A program made the translations under genes and the position numbers. DNA of 5,271 bases from Limisphaerales bacterium. GTDB lineage: Bacteria > Verrucomicrobiota > Verrucomicrobiae > Limisphaerales > UBA11358. Of this stretch, positions 1 through 5,271 are shown piece by piece. Under the pieces are notes generated by a model. The model was given only the letters and a program-made list of their open reading frames with translations, was not told the DNA's origin and made no database searches. The first letter of the stretch is position 1; each line of letters begins with the position of its first letter. The DNA lies in assembly GCA_003152145.1 (NCBI GenBank), contig PLZL01000240.1, forward strand, positions 8,305 through 13,575. Direction: 5' to 3'.

Positions 1-35
1 GGCTCTCAAAAGCGACGCCGCGCTCATCATAAGAA

Positions 36-209
36 TCAATAGTGAAAACCGTTGCGGACTGGTGATGCTCCGACGACGTTTTCAGGTTCTATGGATGCTG
101 CCAGGAATTGGACTTCCGTGCAACCAGTTTTGGGCGCTTGAAAAGTTACTTTTGTGTGAAACGATGGCTTCATGTTTGAGCATCGCTCCAGTCCGTTGCT
201 GCCGCGCAT
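36..209 (-). CDS. Small hypothetical ORF (57 aa), doubtful
   Basis: A minus-strand ORF from ATG at 209-207 to TGA at 38-36 gives 57 residues, with a second in-frame ATG at residue 13 (173-171). The peptide has no obvious signal peptide, membrane segment or known motif. It starts MRGSNGLERCSNMK and ends ASPVRNGFHY. I do not recognise a family. No Shine-Dalgarno is visible upstream. It occupies almost exactly the stretch where the 5' part of mpl should be, so it may belong to inserted or repeated DNA rather than be a normal gene. The opposite strand is also open in one frame from 2 to 208, so openness alone is weak evidence. It could equally be non-coding. Confidence 0.25.
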   Translation of the reverse strand: MRGSNGLERCSNMKPSFHTKVTFQAPKTGCTEVQFLAASIEPENVVGASPVRNGFHY

Positions 210-221
210 AATGTTTTATCG

Positions 222-518
222 CCGCGCCGGAATGCTTTTCAAAGCGAACTCGCCTCGTCTTTCGCGGATGCCGACGCGGTGATTGTTTCCGAGGTGGCGC
301 GTCTGGAGCAACTCGCGCCGGAGGAACGGCTCAATCCCGAAAAGCTGATGCAGGACTTGAAAGCCGCCGGCAAAAACGCGGCCCACCTTTTCGACGTGGA
401 GGCCATCGTCATGCACGTTTCAAAAAATGTTCAGGGCGGCGATGTCGTCGTGGTTTTCAGCAACGGCGGTTTCGGCGGGATTCGCAGAAAATTGCTGGAA
501 CGGCTGGGGCGAAATTAA
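222..518 (+). pseudogene. mpl: 3' remnant of mpl (murein tripeptide ligase)
   Basis: Mpl joins UDP-N-acetylmuramate to the recycled peptide L-Ala-gamma-D-Glu-meso-DAP in the cytoplasm, as part of peptidoglycan recycling. About 98 C-terminal codons are recognisable. They begin near PRRNAFQ, run through EVARLEQLAPEERLNPEKL, and end with VVVFSNGGFGGIRRKLLERL, the family's characteristic C-terminal signature, before TAA at 516-518. Full-length Mpl is about 450 residues, so the ATP-binding and central domains are missing. The frame is open upstream only to a TGA at 177-179, and the codons from 180 to about 221 do not look like Mpl. A GTG at 279 could start a 79-residue ORF, but it would lack the catalytic parts. 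Family assignment is firm; the call of pseudogene is inferred from the missing 5' part. Confidence 0.8.
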
Positions 519-657
519 ACTGGTCTGTTGGTTCACAACCGCACGAATCATTTTCGGGCTTGACGCCGGCGCAAATATCGGGCGAACTGGTGCGCGTGGA
601 AACCGTTTTTGAAAAACTTTGCGCCAGCACACATCCGTTGAACCAAACCCAACTTTT

Positions 658-1218
658 ATGAAAACCGCCCATCATCTCCTCCTGACCGCAACCGCCGCAG
701 CCGCCTGCATGGTTCTCTCCGCCACCGCTCAGGAAACGACGACGAATTCCACCGCAACCAGCGCGCCGGCGCCGGTCGTCGTGACAAACAAAATCGTGCT
801 CACGGTCGTCAAGGTGGACAGCGAGGAAACCGTTGGCGAGAATGGACGGGGCACCAACGCCGTGGACGGCAATCCGAACACCTTCTGGCACACGCAGTGG
901 CAGGATGCCAGCCCGGAACATCCGCACGAAATCATCATTGAACTCACCCCGCCGTCCACCATCAAGGGCTTCACCTACCTGCCGCGCCAGGACGACATGG
1001 ACAACGGCTCCATCGGGGACTACGAATTTTACGTCAGCGATGACGGCACGGATTTCGGCCAGCCGGTAAGCAAGGGGACGTTCGCCAGCGGCAAGGAAAA
1101 GAAGACCGTGACCTTCGAGGCGAAGAAGTGCCGGTTCATCAAGCTCAAGGCGATTTCCGAAATCAACGACGCGGCCTGGACCTCGGCGGCGGAAATCGGC
1201 GTGGTGCCAAACGATTGA
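658..1218 (+). CDS. Secreted F5/8 type C (discoidin/CBM32-like) domain protein
   Basis: This 186-residue protein consists of a signal peptide and one F5/8 type C (discoidin-like) domain. Residues 1-24 form the signal peptide (MKTAHH, a hydrophobic Ala/Leu core, likely cleavage after ATA at 24). A Thr/Ser/Ala/Pro-rich linker runs to about 45. The domain, about 48-183, shows the family pattern: AVDGNPNTFWHTQW (68-81), EIIIEL (91-96), IKGFTYLPRQD (102-112), YEFYVSDDG (122-130) and RFIKLKAISE (159-168). Such domains usually bind sugars on cell surfaces or polysaccharides and often accompany glycosidases, but no catalytic domain is present here. The ATG at 658 was chosen over an in-frame TTG at 619 because it directly precedes the signal peptide; neither has a clear ribosome site. 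The AAAC at 14-17 is a poor lipobox, so lipoprotein anchoring is unlikely. The ligand is unknown. Confidence 0.88.
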   Translation: MKTAHHLLLTATAAAACMVLSATAQETTTNSTATSAPAPVVVTNKIVLTVVKVDSEETVGENGRGTNAVDGNPNTFWHTQWQDASPEHPHEIIIELTPPSTIKGFTYLPRQDDMDNGSIGDYEFYVSDDGTDFGQPVSKGTFASGKEKKTVTFEAKKCRFIKLKAISEINDAAWTSAAEIGVVPND

Positions 1219-1230
1219 ACCCGGTAATCT

Positions 1231-1245
1231 GGCTTTGCAGAAGCC
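1231..1245 (+). other. Short inverted repeat after the discoidin gene
   Basis: GGCTT at 1231-1235 can pair with AAGCC at 1241-1245 around a 5-base loop, 12 bases after the stop codon. The stem is short and no T-run follows, so a terminator role is only a weak possibility. The remaining bases up to 1396 show no gene. Confidence 0.2.
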
Positions 1246-1396
1246 TGCGGATGGATGGCGCAATTTTCCCGCAGTGAACAACTTTTTCATTTTTTTCAAA
1301 ATTTCGCTAGCCAGAACAGACAAAGTGGGTTTAATTTGAATCCAGTTCACAGGTCATGGGAATAAAGAACAGTTCGACGACCGCCAACCTTCAACC

Positions 1397-1401
1397 GGAG
1401 G
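1397..1401 (+). promoter_or_regulatory. Shine-Dalgarno site of the DUF465 gene
   Basis: GGAGG lies 7 bases before the ATG at 1409, an ideal spacing. It fixes the start of the small downstream protein. It is the only strong Shine-Dalgarno in the window. Confidence 0.85.
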
Positions 1402-1408
1402 AATTCCA

Positions 1409-1660
1409 ATGGATATACATCATCCGTTCGTGAGTGAATTCCCCGAACATCGCGAAACCATCCGCCACCTGCGGTTGAGTGACAACCGGTTCCGCCAGAT
1501 GTTCGAGGAATACCATCAACTGGACGACAGCATCTGCCGCTTCGAAGAAGAAATCGAGTTCGCCACCGATCAGGAAATTGACGAACTGAAATTCAAGCGC
1601 GCGAAGCTCAAAGACGCGCTCTATACAGCCGTCAGCCGCGCCGTTGCCGTGACGCCTTGA
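1409..1660 (+). CDS. YdcH/DUF465 family small helical protein
   Basis: This 83-residue protein matches the YdcH/DUF465 family along its whole length, which is normal for the family (about 70-80 residues). The family pattern is visible in order: HHPFVSEFPEHRETI (residues 4-18), LSDNRFRQMFEEYHQLDD (23-40), then a charged helix with DELKFKRAKLKDAL (58-71). The protein is highly charged, has no signal peptide or membrane segment, and should fold as an antiparallel helical hairpin in the cytoplasm. The family's biochemical role is not established. A GGAGG site 7 bases upstream supports the start. It appears to be transcribed alone: 190 bases separate it from the gene before, and 212 from the gene after. 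Confidence 0.92.
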   Translation: MDIHHPFVSEFPEHRETIRHLRLSDNRFRQMFEEYHQLDDSICRFEEEIEFATDQEIDELKFKRAKLKDALYTAVSRAVAVTP

Positions 1661-1668
1661 GCGCCGGA

Positions 1669-1681
1669 CGGATTTAATCCG
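1669..1681 (+). repeat. Small perfect inverted repeat
   Basis: CGGAT (1669-1673) and ATCCG (1677-1681) flank a 3-base loop, 8 bases after the DUF465 stop. There is no T-run directly behind it. It may contribute to 3'-end structure together with the larger stem at 1697-1726. Confidence 0.3.
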
Positions 1682-1696
1682 ATCGAGCGAGTCTCG

Positions 1697-1741
1697 CCGG
1701 GCCGATTTGATTTCATCGAGGCCCGGGAGGTTTCAGTTTTT
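1697..1741 (+). terminator. Candidate terminator after the DUF465 gene
   Basis: CCGGGCC (1697-1703) pairs perfectly with GGCCCGG (1720-1726). GAT and ATC inside the loop can extend the stem across a 2-base bulge. A run of five T at 1737-1741 follows, 10 bases after the stem, which is farther than in a canonical Rho-independent terminator. Position between two same-strand genes fits transcript ending, but the late T-run keeps confidence modest. Confidence 0.35.
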
Positions 1742-1833
1742 CTTTCCAAGCTTTACATTTCACTCACTCCAACCGCCGGTGCCTGATATGGGCTGAGTTT
1801 TTGGGGTTCGCGTCCGCGCTGGCTGGATTTTTC

Positions 1834-1861
1834 TTGAAGCATTGCGAATAAGGAATATACT
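1834..1861 (+). promoter_or_regulatory. Sigma-70-type promoter of the propeller gene
   Basis: TTGAAG (1834-1839) and TATACT (1856-1861) are separated by 16 bases, close to the TTGACA/TATAAT consensus. Transcription would begin near 1868-1870, only about 3-5 bases before the TTG start at 1873. The transcript would therefore be nearly leaderless. This is a prediction from motif and spacing alone. Confidence 0.55.
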
Positions 1862-1872
1862 TTTCCCTAATC

Positions 1873-4305
1873 TTGAAACTTTCACCCTTTGTTTTGTTCG
1901 CCGGTTGTCTGGCGCTGACGCTTGTCTCGCTGCCTGCCGGCGCGCAGGTGGGTGTCTGGACTTACCACAACGACAATCAACGCACGGGCCAGAACACGAA
2001 CGAGACGATCATGAACTTGACGAACGTCAATTCGGCGTCGTTCGGGCGGCTGTTCACCAACATAGTGGACGGTTGCGTGTATGCGCAGCCGTTGTATGCG
2101 CCGGGCGTGGCGATTCCGGGGCAGGGCACGCACAACGTCCTGTTCATCGCCACGCAGCATAACACGGTCTATGCGTTCGACGCGGACGTGCCGGTGACGG
2201 CGGGCGGGCTGCTGTGGAAGACGAACCTGGGCACCTCCGCTGCGACGCCGAACAGCGATTTCGGAAATCGTCCCGGAGCTTACAGCGACATCATTCCCGA
2301 AGTGGGAATAACCGGCACGCCGGTCATTGATTTGAATTCAGGAACGCTCTACGTGGACGCCTTCACCCACGAAGGCGCGAGTTATTTTCACCGGCTGCAC
2401 GCGTTGAACATTACGAATGGCACGGAGCGGACCGGCAGTCCGGTGTTGATCAGCGCCAGTGTTCCGGGCAATGGCGTGGACAGCATCGGCGGCAAAGTGA
2501 CGTTCAATGCGAAGCAGGAAATCCAACGCTGCGCGCTGACGCTGGCCAACGGCATTGTTTATGTTTCATATGCCGGTTACTCGGACACCAATCCATATCA
2601 CGGCTGGATCATCGGTTTTAGCACCACCAATCTGGCCAAACTGACCAATTATGTTTTCAACTCGACACCGAACAGCACGGTGACCGCCTATGGCGCGAAC
2701 GCGGGTGAGGGCGGCATCTGGATGGGCGGCGGCGGATTGTCCGTGGATACGAACAACAATCTTTTTTTTGAAACGGGCAACGGGATTTTCAACGCGACGA
2801 ACGGTTCCGCCGGAACGGAATACGGCGACTGTTTCATGAAACTTTCAACGACAAACGGACTGGCGGTCGTGGATTATTTCACGCCCTGGAACCAGTTCAC
2901 CTTGCAGGCCAACGACACGGATCTCGGCTCCGGCGGTTTGCTCCTGCTGCCCGACCAGTCGGGGACTTACCCGCACGAGCTGCTCGGCGCGGGCAAGCAG
3001 GGACAGATTTACGTGGTCAACCGTGACCAGATGACTTCCGGGAACCGGCATTTCGACGCGACCAAAGACTTTGATTTTGTGGTGCAAACCAATCTCGGCA
3101 AAATCAAAGGCTCGTTCGACACACCGGCTTATTTCAATGGCAGAATTTATTACGCGGGCTACGGGTCGGGTAGCGGAGATAATTTGAAAGCCATCGCATT
3201 GACCAACGGCGCGCTGGCCGGCAATACCATTTTGACCGACACCGCCCGCTTATTTAATTTTCCAGGCGCGACACCAAGCATCTCCGCCAGCGGCACCAAC
3301 AACGGCATCGTCTGGGCCATCCAAATGCCTTCGACTCTTGGAAGCGCGGGCACGCTCGTCGCCTGCAATGCCACGAATTTCACAACCGAACTTTACACCA
3401 GCGGCCAGGCGGCGGGGAACCGCGACCAGCTTGGCGCGGGCGTCAAGTTCGCCGTGCCGACGGTCGCCGACGGGAAGGTGTTTGTCGGCAGCTCGAATTC
3501 CGTTTCCATTTTTGGTCTGCTCGCCGGGACATTTTCATTCAGCTCGCCAAATTATAGCGTGCAGAAAAGCAACACCACCGCGACCATCACCGTGAACCGG
3601 ATGGACGGGACTAACGGTGCGGCGCAAGTCGCGTATGCCACAGTCGCAGGAGGAACGGCGTCGAACGGCGTGGATTACACCAGTGTTTCCGGCGCGCTGA
3701 ACTGGACGAACGGCGAGTCGGGTTCAAAAACTTTCGCCGTGCCGATTCTTGCCAACACTCTGGTTCAATCGAATGTGACGGTAAATCTGGCCTTGAGCAA
3801 TCCAACGAACGGAGCGTCGGCTCTGGGACTGCAATCCACGGCGGTGTTGACCATCATCGAACCACCGATTGACACCTGGAAACTTGCATATTTTGGCGCC
3901 AACGCCAACAACGCCGCGATTGCCGGCGATTCGGCGGATCCGAATCATGATGGCATCGTCAATCTGCTGGCGTATGCGTATGCCTTCAATCCCCTGGTCG
4001 CCAGCACAAATCCGTTCACTGGCAATCTTGCGGGAAAACAATTCCAGCTTCATTTTCCGCGCAACACCTCGGCGGGCGATATCACTTTTATCGCGCAGTC
4101 TTCGCCTAATTTGATTACCTGGAACAATTTGATGACGTTCGCCGCCGCGAGCGGCTGGGTGACAAACCAGTCCGGCGCAACGGTCGTCGAATCCGCGACC
4201 AATGGTGTCCCGCCCGACCAATACGTGAACGTGACGGTTACGAGTTCAACGAACGTGACGGTGAACGCGGCAGACCAATTTCTGCGGCTGCAAATCCATC
4301 GGTAA
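1873..4305 (+). CDS. Secreted PQQ-like beta-propeller protein with Calx-beta domain
   Basis: This 810-residue exported protein begins with a signal peptide (residues 1-25, ending PAGAQ). An eight-bladed-type PQQ-like propeller region follows, about 26-551. It carries the hallmarks of a family common in Acidobacteria, Planctomycetes and Verrucomicrobia: WTYHNDNQRTGQN (29-41), YAQPLY (70-75), EVGITGTPVID (143-153), YFTPWN (335-340) and DLGSGG (350-355). A Calx-beta domain spans about 552-663. Next come a linker with a calcium-loop-like DPNHDG (689-694) and a C-terminal module ending FLRLQIHR, typical of verrucomicrobial secreted proteins. The TTG at 1873 is the only credible start: a stop lies in frame at 1849-1851, and MK plus a hydrophobic core follows directly. 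AAGGA at 1850-1854 is too far away to act as a ribosome site. Enzyme activity is not shown; a structural, binding or surface role is as likely as a dehydrogenase. Confidence 0.9.
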   Translation: MKLSPFVLFAGCLALTLVSLPAGAQVGVWTYHNDNQRTGQNTNETIMNLTNVNSASFGRLFTNIVDGCVYAQPLYAPGVAIPGQGTHNVLFIATQHNTVYAFDADVPVTAGGLLWKTNLGTSAATPNSDFGNRPGAYSDIIPEVGITGTPVIDLNSGTLYVDAFTHEGASYFHRLHALNITNGTERTGSPVLISASVPGNGVDSIGGKVTFNAKQEIQRCALTLANGIVYVSYAGYSDTNPYHGWIIGFSTTNLAKLTNYVFNSTPNSTVTAYGANAGEGGIWMGGGGLSVDTNNNLFFETGNGIFNATNGSAGTEYGDCFMKLSTTNGLAVVDYFTPWNQFTLQANDTDLGSGGLLLLPDQSGTYPHELLGAGKQGQIYVVNRDQMTSGNRHFDATKDFDFVVQTNLGKIKGSFDTPAYFNGRIYYAGYGSGSGDNLKAIALTNGALAGNTILTDTARLFNFPGATPSISASGTNNGIVWAIQMPSTLGSAGTLVACNATNFTTELYTSGQAAGNRDQLGAGVKFAVPTVADGKVFVGSSNSVSIFGLLAGTFSFSSPNYSVQKSNTTATITVNRMDGTNGAAQVAYATVAGGTASNGVDYTSVSGALNWTNGESGSKTFAVPILANTLVQSNVTVNLALSNPTNGASALGLQSTAVLTIIEPPIDTWKLAYFGANANNAAIAGDSADPNHDGIVNLLAYAYAFNPLVASTNPFTGNLAGKQFQLHFPRNTSAGDITFIAQSSPNLITWNNLMTFAAASGWVTNQSGATVVESATNGVPPDQYVNVTVTSSTNVTVNAADQFLRLQIHR

Positions 4306-4307
4306 AA

Positions 4308-4916
4308 TCATTTTGATTCGCTCCACTCGCCGGTTTGGAGATACGGCTTGAGCTTTTCCTTGAGCGTTTCGCGGCCGCGATGGATGAGCGATTTGGTGGC
4401 GGAAAGCGAGCAGTCCAAAACCTCGGCAATTTCCTCGTAGCTCAATTCGTCCTGCCGGCAGAGCAGGATGGCGGTGCGCTGGTTCTCCGGCAGTCCGGCG
4501 AGCGCCTCCTCGATTTTCTGCGCCAGCTCGCCGTGCAACAGTTTTTCCGGCGGGGTGATTTGTGATTTGTCCTCGTATTGCTGGCGCGGCTGGTCTTCGT
4601 GTTCGGCGTGCGTCTCCTCGATGGATTCGGCGGGATGGCGCGAGCGGCGGCGGATTTCGTTCAGGCACAAATTCCGCGCGATGGTGAAGAGCCAGGTGGA
4701 GAATTTCGCGGTTTGCCGGTAGCGGCCGCGGGATTTGTAGGCTTGAAGAAAAACATTTTGCGCCAAATCCTCGGCTTCAATTTCGTCACGCAGCGAGCGG
4801 TAGATGAAATTCATCACGGGCTGCTTGTATTTGTCCACCAGCCCGGCGAAAGCCGCGCGGTCGCCGCGCTTCGCGCGGAGCATCAGCGCGGCATCAGGAT
4901 CGGGTTGGACTGGCAT
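4308..4916 (-). CDS. ECF-type RNA polymerase sigma factor
   Basis: This 202-residue protein is a group 4 (ECF) sigma factor, which directs RNA polymerase to a specific promoter set. Region 2 spans about 22-90 and includes DKYKQPVMNFIYR (28-40), the DLAQNVFLQAY core-binding helix (50-60) and FSTWLFTIARNLCLNEIRRR (72-91) for -10 recognition. An acidic, Gln/Glu-rich linker follows (about 96-125). Region 4 spans about 132-190, with ALAGLPENQRTAILL and the helix-turn-helix YEEIAEVLDCSLSATKSLIHRGRETL for -35 recognition. The ATG at 4916 was chosen over an in-frame start at 5009 because the extra 31 residues are Arg/Pro-rich, unlike the family, and would overlap the glnD promoter region. No anti-sigma gene lies next to it: the downstream neighbour converges with a 2-base gap, and upstream lies divergent glnD. 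The regulon is unknown. Confidence 0.93.
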   Translation of the reverse strand: MPVQPDPDAALMLRAKRGDRAAFAGLVDKYKQPVMNFIYRSLRDEIEAEDLAQNVFLQAYKSRGRYRQTAKFSTWLFTIARNLCLNEIRRRSRHPAESIEETHAEHEDQPRQQYEDKSQITPPEKLLHGELAQKIEEALAGLPENQRTAILLCRQDELSYEEIAEVLDCSLSATKSLIHRGRETLKEKLKPYLQTGEWSESK

Positions 4917-4925
4917 CGCGCGCAA

Positions 4926-4931
4926 AGTGTA
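4926..4931 (-). promoter_or_regulatory. Candidate -10 element of the sigma factor gene
   Basis: On the minus strand TACACT ends 9 bases before the ATG, with no Shine-Dalgarno between. Transcription would start at or within about 3 bases of the ATG. No good -35 box is seen at 16-18 bases upstream, so the promoter may be weak, activator-dependent or used by another sigma factor. Confidence 0.35.
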
Positions 4932-4994
4932 GCAAACCCGGCGCGCACGGAAAGATTTCGCTGGTGGCGGCGTCTGGATCGCCGGTCGAAATGA

Positions 4995-5023
4995 TTGCGA
5001 CGGTCGCATACCGCCGCTACAGT
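4995..5023 (+). promoter_or_regulatory. Sigma-70-type promoter of glnD
   Basis: TTGCGA (4995-5000) and TACAGT (5018-5023) are separated by an ideal 17 bases. Initiation about 7 bases after the -10 falls on the GTG at 5030, implying a leaderless glnD transcript. It lies in the 113-base divergent region shared with the sigma factor gene. Confidence 0.5.
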
Positions 5024-5029
5024 GCGCCC

Positions 5030-5271
5030 GTGCAGGATTTGCTGGAAAAAATCAAAGCCGCCGCCGAAGCGCGTTTGACGCTGCCGGCGAGCAGCACCGC
5101 CGTCGAGAAACTCGCATGCTACAAAGGTTTTCTCAAGGTCCAGACGCACCGGCTCAAATTGCTGCATCGCGCGGGCGCGGGCGGACGTGAAATTTGCGCG
5201 GGCCGGGCTGCGATGCTGGACGCGCTGTTGCGGCATCTGTGGGCGGCGGCGAAAAACAGCCTGTCCGCCGA
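5030..5271 (+). CDS. glnD: N-terminal part of GlnD (PII uridylyltransferase), cut by window end
   Basis: GlnD is the cytoplasmic nitrogen sensor that adds UMP to PII proteins when glutamine is low and removes it when glutamine is high. Only the first 80 residues are present. They match the helical lead-in of verrucomicrobial-type GlnD: LLEKIKAAAEARLTLPA, YKGFLKVQTHRLKLLHRAGAGG, then REICAGRAAMLDALLRHLWAAAKNSLS. The catalytic GGYGRGEL-type nucleotidyltransferase motif, which normally follows shortly after, would lie just beyond the window, so the call rests on the helical segment. The start is unsure: GTG at 5030 fits the family length and promoter, while an in-frame ATG at 4991 would add 13 residues but sits before the predicted -35 box. 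Neither has a clear Shine-Dalgarno. The gene is divergent from the ECF sigma gene. Confidence 0.7.
   Translation, partial: MQDLLEKIKAAAEARLTLPASSTAVEKLACYKGFLKVQTHRLKLLHRAGAGGREICAGRAAMLDALLRHLWAAAKNSLSA

Noticed and set aside
172..192. MFEHRSS in another plus frame, resembling the FEPRS motif of Mpl
   Set aside because: It would need a 26-base insertion and a frame change before the real Mpl frame, and the codons before it hit a stop at 157-159. A chance match is more likely.
2..208. Plus-strand open frame of 69 codons at the left edge
   Set aside because: Rich in Cys and Trp, with no recognisable motif, and antisense to another equally uncertain ORF.
562..590. TTGACG as a possible -35 box for the discoidin gene
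   Set aside because: The hexamer 17 bases downstream (CGAACT) is a poor -10, so no promoter is called.
605..617. Palindrome GTTTTTGAAAAAC before the discoidin gene
   Set aside because: An A/T-only stem of about 5 pairs is too weak to call a terminator or an operator.
457..1350. A 297-residue minus-strand ORF covering the discoidin gene and the mpl end
   Set aside because: It is longer than the plus-strand gene but has the Arg/Gly-rich composition of a shadow frame and no recognisable domain. The plus-strand gene has a signal peptide and clear family motifs.
3724..4221. A 165-residue minus-strand ORF inside the propeller gene
   Set aside because: Arg/Gly/Ile-rich shadow of a well-supported coding frame, with no motif.
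4578..4994. A 138-residue plus-strand ORF opposite the sigma factor
   Set aside because: Antisense shadow of conserved sigma regions 2 and linker, with no family signature.

Overview
The window looks like chromosomal DNA from the Verrucomicrobia, probably the Pedosphaera/Limisphaerales side of the phylum. The main reason is the large secreted protein at 1873-4305. Its C-terminal part carries the phylum-typical linker (GANANNAAIAGD, then DPNHDG and a leucine-rich helix) and ends in a module finishing with FLRLQ. Moderate-to-high GC, scarce Shine-Dalgarno sites, a stand-alone discoidin-type protein and an ECF sigma factor fit this lineage. The assignment is by family recognition only; no search was run.

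Left part (1-657): the 3' end of mpl (murein tripeptide ligase) is recognisable from about 222 to 518. Its 5' part is replaced by unrelated DNA holding one small minus-strand ORF (36-209), so mpl is a remnant here. Positions 519-657 show no gene.

Middle (658-1660): a secreted F5/8 type C (discoidin/CBM32-like) protein is followed by a small YdcH/DUF465 protein, which has the only strong Shine-Dalgarno in the window. The 190 bases between them hold no gene I can see. A GC-rich stem with a downstream T-run follows the DUF465 gene.

Right-centre (1873-4305): a secreted 810-residue beta-propeller protein carrying a Calx-beta domain starts with TTG close behind a good sigma-70-type promoter. It converges, with a 2-base gap, on an ECF sigma factor read from the minus strand (4308-4916). 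Divergent from the sigma gene is the start of glnD (from about 5030), the PII uridylyltransferase and nitrogen sensor, cut by the window end.

The genes do not form one pathway. No operon is evident: they look like separate units of cell-envelope or secreted functions (mpl remnant, discoidin protein, propeller protein) and regulators (ECF sigma, GlnD). I found no tRNA, rRNA, CRISPR array, transposase gene or convincing new multi-gene system. The points most worth following are the disrupted mpl, the likely leaderless starts of three genes, and the altered calcium-loop-like motif in the propeller protein.
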